Assembly: GCA_029269725.1 (NCBI GenBank)
Contig: JARJHS010000001.1
Location: 992,001 to 1,056,000 of the forward strand
Length of the DNA: 64,000 nucleotides
DNA from: Pollutibacter soli
Lineage (GTDB): Bacteria; Bacteroidota; Bacteroidia; Chitinophagales; Chitinophagaceae
Reading direction: 5' to 3'
In this document: positions 36,680 to 46,021 of the stretch, one piece after another
Numbering within the stretch: the first letter of the stretch is position 1
Layout of the letters: each line of letters begins with the position of its first letter
Notes under the pieces: generated by a model
The model's input: the letters and a program-made list of their open reading frames with translations, nothing else
Told to the model about the DNA's origin: nothing
Databases searched by the model: none
Program-made: the position numbers and the translations under genes

Positions 36680-37362
36680 GGGTTAAAGATTTATTTGATC
36701 ACAAGGTGTTTAACTCCGCATCTGTTGAGCTTAGTTATTTGGTTGCTTAAGATAACTGATGAGCTTGAACAGCTACAGGAATTTCGACAGGCCACTTGTA
36801 ATTTTGTGATCAGCGGTCCATAAATACAAATTTTTAGAAGAGTGCTGTGGACGTATAGAAAGCGATTTGCGGTCGCAGCCATTTTGTTGAAGCAAAAAAC
36901 ATAGGGCACATAGATATTCCGGCATTATACTTTTTATTTTTCTCCATTTTACATTAACTGCAGTTGCGGAACATCAAACCGCAAAGAAAACAGCCAAGCT
37001 TTGCGCAAAGGAACAGCCAAGGAAATTCGAATGACGAAGTGAAAGCTATCCAAATTGGAAATTCTGATTTAACCGCAAGCGATAACTTATAACATAATCA
37101 CCTATAACTTATAACTTCTTTGTATTTTCTTTGCGGGCTGTACCTTGGCTGTTTTCATTGCGGTTTGACTTTGATAAACGTAGCTCCAGCAACGTATAAT
37201 TGAAAAAGTTTCATCTAAGCAAAAGCTGAACGATCAGCCAAAAGGATAGCCCTGGCAATTTTCTTTGTGCCTATGTTTTACTATGATAACTATGTGGCTC
37301 AGAAAAAAGTTGCTAAGTAAGAATACGATCTGAGGTTTCGAAAAGGCATTAAAACTCAAAAA
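36680..37362. other. Repeat-filled intergenic region
   Basis: No gene. It holds a palindromic element of the AAACCGCAAAGG family (36968-37172), a worn left arm of the GAACCACATAG family near 36895-36915 and a right arm of the same family at 37263-37306 (TGTGCCTATG...AACTATGTGGCTC). Confidence 0.7.
36968..37172. repeat. Palindromic element, AAACCGCAAAGG family, copy 3
   Basis: The left arm GGAACATCAAACCGCAAAGA then AAACAGCCAAG and the right arm TTTGCGGGCTGTACCTTGGC then TGTTTTCATTGCGGTTTGAC are well matched. The AT-rich centre includes ATAACTTATAACATAATCAC and CCTATAACTTATAACTTC, as in copies 1 and 2. Confidence 0.86.
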
Positions 37363-38277
37363 TCATTGCTTCAGAATCCTCTGCAATTGCCTGGCCGATT
37401 TGAACCCGCATTTAGAAGCGATATACTCAATCGTATATTCCGGGTTATTCAACATTGTATTTGCATACTCTCGTCTCAGCTGCGTCAGGTATTCGAGAAT
37501 CGTACAACCCGTTTTCTCTTTAAAAACCCTGCTGAGATTCCTGGGACTCATGCCCACAAGTGACGAAAGAGATTCAATGCTATTTTCTTTGGAAAGATGG
37601 TCAATCAAATAATCCTGCACTTCATGCACCTGCGGATGAATATGATTGCGGTAATCAAGATAAATACTTTGCTGCTTGTGTGAACCACTTCTCCGATGAT
37701 ACACCACCAGGCCTCTTGCCACCTTATGAGTGAAAAACGGTCCTTTTAAATCTTCAAGAATAGCCAATGCCAGATCAATACCTGCACTGATGCCTGCACT
37801 GGTATACACGTTATTGCTCTTCACAAACAAAATATCCGCTAACACTTTTGCATTTGGAAATTGCACCTGTAACGCTTTCACCCTTCGCCAGTGGGTGGTA
37901 CATTCCGTGTCCTTCAGCAACCCTGCATGACCCAATGCAAATGCGCCCGTGCAAATAGAACAACAGGTAATTTTATTGTCAGAACATTCTTTCAGCCATT
38001 TGAAAAAGGCTCTTTCTCCCTTGAATTCAAAACTGTTTACATATTCATTATCCATCCCTGGCACAAAAATAAAATCACCTTCTTTTAATTTTGCTTCACT
38101 GAAATGTTTGAGTTTTTCAAATCCAAGACCAGCCGTACTGATGGGATTCTCCTGGTATTGGTAAAACTCTATTTCAATTTCATAACCATGAACTTTAGCC
38201 TCAGTAAAAACCTGTACCGGCCCCGCAAAATCCAGCAATTCAACCGTGGGAGGAATAATAAAAACGACCTTTTTCAT
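37363..38277 (-). CDS. GlxA-type transcriptional regulator (DJ-1/PfpI plus AraC helix-turn-helix)
   Basis: A 304-aa regulator. The N-terminal DJ-1/PfpI-like domain (about 1-185) has a nucleophile-elbow Cys109 in SICTGAFALGHAGLL and the following TTHWRR motif, typical of the GlxA subfamily, where the domain senses ligands rather than acting as a protease. The C-terminal AraC-type DNA-binding domain (about 205-304) has two helix-turn-helices: IESLSSLVGMSPRNLSRVFK and IEYIASKCGFKSARQLQRIL. No transmembrane part. It follows 56 bp after the DUF6010-like membrane gene in the same orientation, so the pair is probably one operon. Target genes unknown. Confidence 0.9.
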   Translation of the reverse strand: MKKVVFIIPPTVELLDFAGPVQVFTEAKVHGYEIEIEFYQYQENPISTAGLGFEKLKHFSEAKLKEGDFIFVPGMDNEYVNSFEFKGERAFFKWLKECSDNKITCCSICTGAFALGHAGLLKDTECTTHWRRVKALQVQFPNAKVLADILFVKSNNVYTSAGISAGIDLALAILEDLKGPFFTHKVARGLVVYHRRSGSHKQQSIYLDYRNHIHPQVHEVQDYLIDHLSKENSIESLSSLVGMSPRNLSRVFKEKTGCTILEYLTQLRREYANTMLNNPEYTIEYIASKCGFKSARQLQRILKQ

Positions 38278-38333
38278 ATAGTGAATGTAAAAATTGTTTT
38301 AAATAAAATCAGACGATATTCTGAGCTCAAAGA

Positions 38334-38762
38334 TTACAATGACAGCCCGGAACTGCCTAATGTTTCCTTACGGGAATCTCTGACAACTCCCTGCTGTAAA
38401 ACGACCAGGTAAATTCCAAAAGTGAAATCGATAGACAAACAAAACAAGTCATAATGCGGAGGAATCAAACCTGGATTCTGAAATAATGAATACAACCAAT
38501 CCCAGATACCATGAAGAAAAAATCCTCCCGCCAGTACATAAAGTCCTTTTCTCACCCCATAGTAGGATAAAAACAGAAAGAATACTGCCTGTACGATATT
38601 TATTATCAACGCCTGCCAATCCATCCAGGCAAATCCCACATACAGAAAGCCGATTGCCGTTAGTATCAGACCGTAAACCAGTTTCTTGTCCATATGCTTC
38701 AAACCTGTAAAAAGCAGTATGATGATGAACCCCAGGGAAATTCCTATGATTGAAGAAGTCAT
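38334..38762 (-). CDS. Small integral membrane protein, DUF6010-like
   Basis: A 142-aa protein with four to five membrane helices: MTSSIIGISLGFIIILLFTG; LVYGLILTAIGFLYVGFAW; ALIINIVQAVFFLFLSYYG; then GLYVLAGGFFLHGIWDWLYS and a last helix near IDFTFGIYLVVL. The HGIWDW segment and overall length fit a family I recall as DUF6010; function unknown. It is transcribed first, with the GlxA-type regulator 56 bp downstream, so the regulator may control it. A TAAAATTTG stretch (one base too long for a -7 box) lies just before the ATG. Confidence 0.7.
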   Translation of the reverse strand: MTSSIIGISLGFIIILLFTGLKHMDKKLVYGLILTAIGFLYVGFAWMDWQALIINIVQAVFFLFLSYYGVRKGLYVLAGGFFLHGIWDWLYSLFQNPGLIPPHYDLFCLSIDFTFGIYLVVLQQGVVRDSRKETLGSSGLSL

Positions 38763-39018
38763 TGTAACAAATTTTATTTATGATTTAATCCATGTGTCGA
38801 TTAGAAAGCCGTTCACTTTTTAAGAATTGCTTTTTAAAAGTAAAATGATTGATCTCTGTTTCTCCTATACTTACAGGTAATGGATTGACACGAAGTTATA
38901 CCCGACTGATTGTCCTCACAGGACTATTAAGCGTCAGATACGGACAGGGATTCGGGGGGCTTTGCAGAAGCGAAAAATATTTTAAGTATAGCTAATAGAA
39001 ACTGCCAACTCCAATCCC

Positions 39019-39840
39019 CTATCTATTTTGAAAATAGAAGTTCAATCCTTTAACAATATTTGGATTTCTTGATGGCATATGCCCCGCATTGCTCTCGGAA
39101 TATTTTGAAAGTGTAATATTGGAGTAATTGTTTTGCAACACCTGGTAAAATGTTTCAAAGGGAGCAAGCATTCTGTCTTTTTCTTCATTTTCACCAATAC
39201 CCATAAACACAAGTTGTTTTTTGTATTTATTATTTATCCTGTTTTCTTCTTCCATGTCCAGCATCACATACTTATCAAACCAAAGTGATGGACTTAGTAT
39301 AATATAATTACCAAACACTTTGCCATTGATTGCGAAAGCATAAGCTCCAAACAAACCACCATACGAATGACCAAGGATCACGCGACTTTCCCTGGTAGTA
39401 TCTGCGTTAAAATCCTGCTCCATCTTTGGAATTAGCTGTGTTTCGATGAATTGCAGAAATTGTGGAGCGCCACCTGTTACTGAACTCATTTTTGTTGGCG
39501 TATAATCGATGCTACGGTCGCGACCATACCCTATGCTTACCACCAGCACATTCTTTTTGTTATAAGTACCAGAAATCTCTTTGCACTTGTTGGCAACGAA
39601 TCCAAAAATCTCTTTACCGTCCAGAACGTAGATCGTTGCATATTTTTCGGCTGGGTTGTAGGAATCAGGCAGCCCTACTTTGATGCTGTAAGATGCCCCA
39701 TACAAGTCGGCCCGTAAAACAAACTCCTTCGTTATACCGGAATTAAATACTTCCTTGGTACAGGAATGTAACAACAGCGTAAGAAATAATACTGCTGCAG
39801 TCATCTGCGGTTTTTTGAAAAATGCGGTCATGATTTTCAT
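39019..39840 (-). CDS. Esterase-type alpha/beta hydrolase lipoprotein
   Basis: A 273-aa lipoprotein of the esterase D / siderophore-esterase-like family. The signal leads to LLLHSC, then follow beta-strands with TIYVLDGKEIFGF and VVSIGYGRDRSIDYTP. The nucleophile elbow is GHSYGG, with the Ser in VILGHSYGGLFGAYAF, and a C-terminal His lies in SNAGHMPSRNP. Such enzymes cleave small esters or ferric-siderophore trilactones in the periplasm; substrate unknown here. The open frame extends 11 codons further (to 39873), but that ATG would sit inside a good -7 promoter box (39871-39878), so the ATG at 39840 is chosen; 39831 is also possible. Confidence 0.85.
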   Translation of the reverse strand: MKIMTAFFKKPQMTAAVLFLTLLLHSCTKEVFNSGITKEFVLRADLYGASYSIKVGLPDSYNPAEKYATIYVLDGKEIFGFVANKCKEISGTYNKKNVLVVSIGYGRDRSIDYTPTKMSSVTGGAPQFLQFIETQLIPKMEQDFNADTTRESRVILGHSYGGLFGAYAFAINGKVFGNYIILSPSLWFDKYVMLDMEEENRINNKYKKQLVFMGIGENEEKDRMLAPFETFYQVLQNNYSNITLSKYSESNAGHMPSRNPNIVKGLNFYFQNR

Positions 39841-39870
39841 TTGAATAATTTTTATTGTGAATTTGATAAT

Positions 39871-39902
39871 CAAAGTTAATGTCGGGTTTAGGCGATGATA
39901 AA
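39871..39902 (-). promoter_or_regulatory. Promoter of the esterase gene
   Basis: On the minus strand TAACTTTG (39878 to 39871) fits TAnnTTTG. About 20 nt further upstream TTTA (39902 to 39899) is one mismatch from the -33 TTTG. A start near 39866 would give a leader of about 26 nt before the chosen ATG, which supports that start codon. Confidence 0.45.
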
Positions 39903-40178
39903 GACAGCATGATGTCAGAAAAGGACAAGAATGGCCAGAGGGTAAAATGAGTTTAGGCAGTAGGAGAAAAAAGACTTTGTGTTTTCAATTTCAATAGAAT
40001 CATTCTTTAGCAAGGGTAAATGAGATATTGTTACCAATTGCTCAATCAGTCTGGAACTGTTCTGACAACTGACCACCGACAACTACCTTGTCTGTTTTTG
40101 ACGCTTCACTGTCTTTATACCCGATACAATTCAATTCAATTTTGTGAAACAATCTTCTTAACTAAAAAACCATCGATT

Positions 40179-41504
40179 ATGAAACAGAAAAATAAGACGG
40201 TCGAATACCATCTGACCACGAGTGAATTCACATGGGAAATTGCTGCGGGTAAATCAATCCATGCCTGGGGTTTTAATAAACAACTTCCCGGTCCTGTACT
40301 TAGAGCAAATGTTGGAGATGAACTTGTCATTCATCTGGTGAACAATCTCGAAGAAGCTACGACTATTCACTGGCATGGTATACGTCTGCCTGCGTCGATG
40401 GATGGGACTGATGGAGTACAGCAAATGATTGAACCTGGTGGCGTTTTTGAATATCGTTTTATTGTTCCGGACGCGGGTACATTCTGGTATCATGCACATA
40501 CCAATGAGACAGTACAAATGGAAAGAGGAATGTATGGCGCATTAATAGTGGATGATGAAACAGATCCGGTATTTGATGAAGAAAGAATTTTCATGATTGA
40601 TGATATGAAACTGAATAACAGGAATGAGTTTACAAAACCGTCCTGGTTTCTTCCGCGTATGATGGAAAGACATGACGGACGCCAGGGCAATACGCTTTTG
40701 TTAAACGGAAGAGAAAACCTGGTCATAAATATGCAGGGTGGTCAGACTGAAAGATGGCGTTTAATCAATTCATCAAGCGCCAGGTATTTTCATTTGCATC
40801 TCGACGGTAAACCTTTCAAACTCATTGGTACAGACGGAGGATTATTGGAACATCCTGTATCGATGAACGAAATATTAGTCACACCAGGAGAGCGCGTGGA
40901 TATCGCGGTCGGCCCATTTGCAGAGGGCGAAAAATTTCCGATGGAATCATTGGCGTATAACAGAACCACTTTTCTGACACCAAAACGGGAAACATTTGCC
41001 AATGTCATCGTCGGAGAAGGTCGGGCAACAAAACTGAATTTACCTGAACGATTAAGAATGATAGAACCACTGGCGAAACAGGACTCAGCGATAACCAGAA
41101 AAGTAATCATGTCTGTTGATCCAAGGCTCAGGGACGGTAAAGATTTTCGGATCAATGGTCATGCACATGTGAATGACAAACCGGTGATTGCCGGCGAACT
41201 CCAGGTATGGGAAGTTTCCAATACCAGTCTGATGGATCATCCATTTCATCTGCATGGATTTTTCTTCCAGGTTATTGAGGAGAATGGCAAAGCGCCGGCA
41301 TTCATCTCCTGGAAGGATACTTACAATGTAAAACCAAAAAGCAAAGTAAAGATTGCCTGGATGCCGGATCATCGTACGGGTACGTGGATGTATCATTGTC
41401 ATATCCTTGAGCATCATGCCGCGGGAATGATGGCGATGTTTAAAGTTATTGACGGAAGTACGAAGTATGAGGAGAAGGCAGTTACACATGTGCATCATCA
41501 TTGA
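40179..41504 (+). CDS. Multicopper oxidase, three-domain laccase-like
   Basis: A 441-aa copper oxidase with all four ligand blocks: HWHG (His64, His66), WYHAH (His105, His107), HPFHLHG (His354, His357, His359) and HCHILEHHAAGM (His406, Cys407, His408, His412, Met417). Cys407, His354, His412 and the axial Met417 form the type 1 site; the rest bind the trinuclear cluster. It oxidises phenols, Cu(I) or other donors with reduction of O2 to water. The ATG at 40179 is preferred; the 53 codons upstream to 40020 look non-coding. From this start there is no signal peptide or Tat motif, unusual for a multicopper oxidase. The C-terminus ends His-rich (THVHHH), possibly binding metal. Confidence 0.92.
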   Translation: MKQKNKTVEYHLTTSEFTWEIAAGKSIHAWGFNKQLPGPVLRANVGDELVIHLVNNLEEATTIHWHGIRLPASMDGTDGVQQMIEPGGVFEYRFIVPDAGTFWYHAHTNETVQMERGMYGALIVDDETDPVFDEERIFMIDDMKLNNRNEFTKPSWFLPRMMERHDGRQGNTLLLNGRENLVINMQGGQTERWRLINSSSARYFHLHLDGKPFKLIGTDGGLLEHPVSMNEILVTPGERVDIAVGPFAEGEKFPMESLAYNRTTFLTPKRETFANVIVGEGRATKLNLPERLRMIEPLAKQDSAITRKVIMSVDPRLRDGKDFRINGHAHVNDKPVIAGELQVWEVSNTSLMDHPFHLHGFFFQVIEENGKAPAFISWKDTYNVKPKSKVKIAWMPDHRTGTWMYHCHILEHHAAGMMAMFKVIDGSTKYEEKAVTHVHHH

Positions 41505-42391
41505 GGCAGAGGGCAGATAAATAAATGATGATATCAAAAACAAATGGTGTTTTTGATCATGAAATGAAATTTGTTTACGCCACTTCATCGTAGCGTCTTG
41601 TATGAACTGAAACAGAATATCGACGTTTTCCAAAAGACAATTTTCTTCTCTTATTTTTTGATTCGATTTATTTTACAGGACGCTCCTACGGAGCGATAAA
41701 CGGGAAATCTCGAATCAATTTTTCCTACAAACAGGATGCTCCGATGGAGCAAAAAGGCAGGATACTTAATTTAGGATCTTTATTTGCAACATCGCAATAG
41801 ACTTCTAACGCTCCAGCGGAACGCCCTGTTTGCAGCATGATCATTGAAGTTGAAGCGAACATATCGCTCCATCGGAGCGTCCCGTTTGATTTCATCAGGG
41901 TTGTGCATGCAGTTTATCAGCCAATGGTTGTTCAAATAATTCAATTCAGTTCACAGACTCTCCGATGAAGCAAAAAGGCAGGTAAATGATTGTCAGAAAA
42001 TGATGGGATGTGTAAGAATTTATTTGCCAGCAGCCTGAAATTCAACATTCATTAGAATTATGAAAGGTCTTACCCGCAACGCAATCGACACTGTTCCTTT
42101 TCATCGGAGCGCCTGGTTTGACATCACCAATGTATCTTCCACTAACCATATAATTTAGGATCGTCATTTGCAACAGCGCAATAGAATTCTATCGCTCCAT
42201 CGGAGCGCCCTGTTTGTAGCATGATCATTGAAATTGAAGTGAACATATCGCTCCGGCGGAGCGTCCCGTTTGATTGCGTCAGCATCGTGTCCGCAATTTA
42301 TCCACCAACGTCCTTTTAAATTGATGCGATTCATTTCGCAGGACGCTCCTACCGCCAAAATCGTATCTTCCCACCAAACTGCACCACATAT
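41505..42391. other. Intergenic region occupied by REP-like repeats
   Basis: There are 887 bp with no gene; almost all of it is accounted for by GCTCC/GGAGC repeats (41675-42352). The promoter of the M28 peptidase gene must overlap the last repeat, and no consensus box is visible. Confidence 0.6.
41675..42352. repeat. REP-like GCTCC...GGAGC palindrome cluster
   Basis: Short palindromic heads recur in both orientations: ACGCTCCTACGGAGCG near 41681, GATGCTCCGATGGAGC near 41730, CGCTCCAGCGGAACG near 41810, CGCTCCATCGGAGCG near 41868 and 42194, and CGCTCCGGCGGAGCG near 42249. Pairs are joined by a conserved linker (CCCTGTTTGCAGCATGATCA then TTGAAGTTGAAGCGAACATA), seen once at about 41825-41865 and again at about 42208-42247. 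This is the arrangement of bacterial REP/BIME elements. A worn relative lies at 31180-31480. Confidence 0.88.
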
Positions 42392-43870
42392 ATGAGAAGA
42401 GCCACACTCTCCCTCCTGTTTTCCTTTGCTATACTTTTCACCTATTCACAATCAGCAACTGTAAAGGATATCAACCGTTCAACTCCTTTTAACCATGCAC
42501 TCGCCCCTCTCCGGTTCCTTGCTTCGGATGAGCTCATGGGCAGAGGAACAACGAGACCTGAAATACATATCGCCGCGCGATACATCAGCGAACAATTCCG
42601 CAGTTTTGGATTAAAAGAAACACCGGGTACACAGGACTACTTCCAGGTTTTTCATCTTCCGTTTATCAGCGCTCCGACCAGTGGATCATTTGTTGCCGGA
42701 AACAAGACATACACTATCGGAAAAGATTTTGTACAAGCGCGTGGGTTTGCCAGCGAGATCGACGCACCGGTAGTGTTTGCCAATTTTGGCTCTGATGCTG
42801 ATCTTACAAACATCGATGTAAAAGGTAAAATCGTTGTGGTAAACATGGGTGAAAACAATTCTTCACCGGTGATGACAATGAGGAGATTCATGGATGCAAA
42901 ACAAAAACGTCTCAAAGAACTGGGCGCACTGGCTTTGGTGGAAAGATACTGGCATACTGCCGAAGACTGGGAATTGCCCAGACAGAATTTCAGGGCTCAG
43001 CGTCCGCAAAATCCGCTGGATTCTTCATTGCCGGTCTTCATTGTTCATGACCCTGCCGGCGAACTACCGGATGCCGTAAAAAATGCAGCGACTGCCAGCA
43101 TTAAAGTGAGTGGCAATCATCCCTTCAACCTGGGTGCAAAAAATGTGATCGGCTGGGTCGAAGGCACTGATCCGAAACTGAAAAATCAATTCATCGTTCT
43201 TACCGCTCATTATGATCATATTGGTGTGTCACCAACACCGAAAATGGAAGAAAGAAAGTCAGACAGTATTTATAACGGCGCACGGGATAATGCAATCGGT
43301 GTTACAGGAATGATCGATGCTGCAGGATATTTTTCTCAGCATCCGGCAAAACGTTCTATTCTGTTTATTGCATTCACTGCTGAAGAAATGGGTATGCTTG
43401 GCAGTAAGTATTATGCTGCAAACCCTACCATCGCGTTAGATAAAATCGTTTACAACCTGAACATTGACAATGGAGGTTACAATGATACTGGTCGCGTGAA
43501 TGTTATTGGTCTTGGAAGAACGTCTGCGGATGCTGATCTTAAAAAAGCAACTGCGGCCTATGGGCTCACACTTGCAGGCGATCCTGCACCGGAACAGGGC
43601 CTTTTTGACCGAAGCGATAACGTCAGTTTTGCAGCCAAAGGCATTCCTGCCCCGTCCTACGGAATGGGTGTTGCAAAACTCGATGCAAACATCATGAAAC
43701 GTTATCACCAGCTCAGCGATGAAATCGGCGACATCGATATGAATTATATTCTGAAATACATCAGATCATATATTCTTGCTGCGAAACTCATCGCTGATAA
43801 TCCGGTGCAACCAACCTGGACTGCAGGTGATAAATATGAAGATGCCTGGAAGCAACTTTTTAGCAAGTGA
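42392..43870 (+). CDS. Exported M28-family zinc peptidase with PA domain
   Basis: A 492-aa protein with a signal peptide (MRRATLSLLFSFAILFTYSQS), a protease-associated domain (about 85-235) inserted as in many M28 aminopeptidases, and the two-zinc catalytic domain (about 240-480). Ligands and catalytic residues can be placed: His273-x-Asp275 in AHYDHIG, bridging Asp299 in GARDNAIG, catalytic base and ligand Glu331/Glu332 in FTAEEMG, Asp359 in NIDNGG, and His439 in KRYHQLSDE. It should trim N-terminal residues from peptides outside the cytoplasm. The DUF2911 gene starts 40 bp downstream and is probably co-transcribed. Confidence 0.92.
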   Translation: MRRATLSLLFSFAILFTYSQSATVKDINRSTPFNHALAPLRFLASDELMGRGTTRPEIHIAARYISEQFRSFGLKETPGTQDYFQVFHLPFISAPTSGSFVAGNKTYTIGKDFVQARGFASEIDAPVVFANFGSDADLTNIDVKGKIVVVNMGENNSSPVMTMRRFMDAKQKRLKELGALALVERYWHTAEDWELPRQNFRAQRPQNPLDSSLPVFIVHDPAGELPDAVKNAATASIKVSGNHPFNLGAKNVIGWVEGTDPKLKNQFIVLTAHYDHIGVSPTPKMEERKSDSIYNGARDNAIGVTGMIDAAGYFSQHPAKRSILFIAFTAEEMGMLGSKYYAANPTIALDKIVYNLNIDNGGYNDTGRVNVIGLGRTSADADLKKATAAYGLTLAGDPAPEQGLFDRSDNVSFAAKGIPAPSYGMGVAKLDANIMKRYHQLSDEIGDIDMNYILKYIRSYILAAKLIADNPVQPTWTAGDKYEDAWKQLFSK

Positions 43871-43910
43871 TGAAGCTAAGCTGAAGTTTAAAACTCAATC
43901 ATAACTGGCA

Positions 43911-45113
43911 ATGATCCTGAAAACTTTTTGCATAAAACCGGAAATCAAGATATTGGTTCTGTCTCTCTTCCTTTGCTGTTACGAAACGAATGCGCAGCAG
44001 AATCAACCATACACCGCAACTTTTATTGGGCGAATGGGTGTTGATACCGTGCTGGTGGAAACCTATACGCGAATTAATAATCACCTCTACGGCAAAGCTT
44101 TTACACGTGTGCCGGAAGATTATATTGGCGAGTTCAGCATTCATTTTTATCCCAACGGAACGATCCGCGAGTTTAACGTAACAGCAATGAATCCGTCGAA
44201 CAGTTCTCTCCCGTTTGAAGCAAAATCCCGCGCTTTCGAATACCGGCTGAATATGAATTGCCGGGACGATACCTGCACTTATTACAACTCCGATCCGGAG
44301 AAAGAATCAGAAAGGATTGTCAGGCATGCAGCAAAGCATATGGACTTTGTTGGTGGCTGGGTGCCGTTGATCTCATTGATGGAATGGAACTGTATGCGAC
44401 TTGCAAAAACATCATCTTCCTATCTTCCCATGAAAATGATCAACCATAACATAGGCGTATATGATATAGGTATTCAGAAAAAAGAAAATGGCATCATGAT
44501 TTTTGGGGGGCCGTTCCTGGAATACACAAAGCTTACAACAAATAGTGAAGGTCTTATCAGTTCTGCCGATGGTACCGGTACACCCTGGAATTATATTGTT
44601 GAAAAACATGCTCCGATAAATATCGACGAGATCGCCAGGCGCATGACAAAAACAACCGGCATCGGGATCCCATCGAAAACGGAAACCATCTCTTCGACCA
44701 TTAAAAATTCAAAAATAACAGTCACGTACGGACGACCCCACAAGCGGGGCAGGGAAATATTCGGGGGCATTGTACCTTATGATTCACTATGGCGTACAGG
44801 AGCCAATGGTCCAACCACCATCGGTTTTGAAAAAGATATCCGGTTTGGGAAAACGACAGTTCCGAAAGGGACTTATTCAGTTTACACTATACCCAAACCG
44901 AATGAATGGCTCATGATTCTTAGTTCAGATCTGAGCGGATGGCCTACCAATCCGGATCGTACGAAGGACCTTTATCGGATTTCAATTCCGGTAAAAAAAG
45001 GAACTGTAGTACAGGAAGTATTCACTATCGAATTGAACGAAACGAAATCCGGAGGGCAAATCATTTTCAGCTGGGATAATGTTATCGCAACGGCTGATTT
45101 TAATATCCGGTAA
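43911..45113 (+). CDS. Exported protein with C-terminal DUF2911 domain
   Basis: A 400-aa protein. A signal-like helix (about 10-30, IKILVLSLFLCCYETNAQ) is followed by a beta-rich N-terminal region (30-245) with no recognised family and a DUF2911 domain (about 260-400). The DUF2911 domain is marked by TVTYGRPHKRGREIFGGI, VPYDSLWRTGANG, VPKGTYSVYTIP and EWLMILSSD. DUF2911 has no established activity; it is common in secreted Bacteroidota proteins. The gene closely follows the M28 peptidase gene (40 bp), suggesting joint expression. The N-terminal half carries two Cys close together (NCRDDTCTYY) that could form a disulfide. Confidence 0.83.
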   Translation: MILKTFCIKPEIKILVLSLFLCCYETNAQQNQPYTATFIGRMGVDTVLVETYTRINNHLYGKAFTRVPEDYIGEFSIHFYPNGTIREFNVTAMNPSNSSLPFEAKSRAFEYRLNMNCRDDTCTYYNSDPEKESERIVRHAAKHMDFVGGWVPLISLMEWNCMRLAKTSSSYLPMKMINHNIGVYDIGIQKKENGIMIFGGPFLEYTKLTTNSEGLISSADGTGTPWNYIVEKHAPINIDEIARRMTKTTGIGIPSKTETISSTIKNSKITVTYGRPHKRGREIFGGIVPYDSLWRTGANGPTTIGFEKDIRFGKTTVPKGTYSVYTIPKPNEWLMILSSDLSGWPTNPDRTKDLYRISIPVKKGTVVQEVFTIELNETKSGGQIIFSWDNVIATADFNIR

Positions 45114-45120
45114 AGAATCT

Positions 45121-45180
45121 AACCTCTTTGTATTTACTTTGCGGGCTGTATCTCGGCTGTTTCCTTTGCGGTTTGACTTT
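45121..45180. repeat. Right arm of an AAACCGCAAAGG-family palindromic element
   Basis: TTTGCGGGCTGTATCTCGGC then TGTTTCCTTTGCGGTTTGAC matches the right arms of copies 1-3, but no left arm is present. It begins 8 bp after the stop codon of the DUF2911 gene. It is a solo, half-element remnant. Confidence 0.8.
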
Positions 45181-45286
45181 AAAAAGGCCGAACTACGAAA
45201 AACGAATTGCAAGGCAATTATTTTAGCGACCTTTCAAGCCACTAAGAGATAACTTTCCACTTTACAACTCACAACTTATAACTTCC

Positions 45287-46021
45287 CTACTCCTGCCCGT
45301 AACCTTTCAACCTTTTTTGAAAAGCATCTGCATAAGTATCACTGATCGGTATCACCTGTTCTCCGATACGGATCCTGTTTTTTTCGATATGATCAATCTT
45401 GTCAATCGCTACAAGAAATGAACGATGCACACGCACAAAATTGCGTTGCGGCAGCAACTCCTCCAGCTTTGCAAAACTCAATAGCGTCATGATCTTTTCT
45501 TCACTCGTATGTATCCGCAGATAATCTTTCACGGCCTCAACAAAAATGATATCACGAACAGCTATCTTCTGCATGCGATGACCCACTTTCAGAAAAACAA
45601 AATCCTGCCCGTTATTCTGTTCTGATTTTGTTTCTGCTTTGACATGCTGTATTTTCCCAATCTCTTCCTGGTATAAACGAAGCACAGATTTGTAAAACCT
45701 TTCAAACGTAAAAGGCTTCAATAGATAATCCTTCACCTCGAGTTCGAAAGCCTTGATTGCGTATTGATCATATGCCGTTGTAAGAATAATACCTGGTTTG
45801 GGATTGAGCATCGGAATGAAACTGAGTCCGTCCACGTCTGGCATATTGATATCAAGGAAAAGAATATCCGGCTTGTCCGACTTAAGCGCACCTGCAGCTT
45901 CCAGTGGGCCAGAGAAACTTCCTTTCAAATCGAGAAAGGAAACCTTCGCAATATAGGTCTCCAGTATCTCCTGTGCCAGAGGTTCATCATCAATGATAAA
46001 ACAGGTGAGCTTTTCTTTCAT
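45287..46021 (-). CDS. LytTR-family response regulator
   Basis: A 244-aa regulator: receiver domain (about 3-120) with acidic pocket Asp11-Asp12, phospho-acceptor Asp57 in ILFLDINMPDVDG, TTAYD and the conserved Lys in DYLLKPF, then a LytTR DNA-binding domain (about 140-240, with VEAVKDYLRIH and FVRVHRSFLVAIDKI). The ATG at 46019-46021 gives the normal receiver start; 17 extra codons upstream overlap the kinase gene and are unlikely. The gene overlaps the 3' end of the kinase gene by 32 bp, so the two are translationally coupled and form a two-component pair. LytTR regulators typically bind direct repeats near their targets; the divergent ABC genes are the obvious candidates. Confidence 0.92.
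   Translation of the reverse strand: MKEKLTCFIIDDEPLAQEILETYIAKVSFLDLKGSFSGPLEAAGALKSDKPDILFLDINMPDVDGLSFIPMLNPKPGIILTTAYDQYAIKAFELEVKDYLLKPFTFERFYKSVLRLYQEEIGKIQHVKAETKSEQNNGQDFVFLKVGHRMQKIAVRDIIFVEAVKDYLRIHTSEEKIMTLLSFAKLEELLPQRNFVRVHRSFLVAIDKIDHIEKNRIRIGEQVIPISDTYADAFQKRLKGYGQE

Noticed and set aside
40020-40178. Upstream start adding 53 residues to the multicopper oxidase
   Set aside because: The added residues resemble no signal peptide or domain, and the stretch looks like a promoter region; the ATG at 40179 gives a natural N-terminus.
41085-41633. 182-codon minus-strand frame
   Set aside because: It is antisense to the copper-ligand region of the multicopper oxidase; its many His and Met residues are mirror effects.
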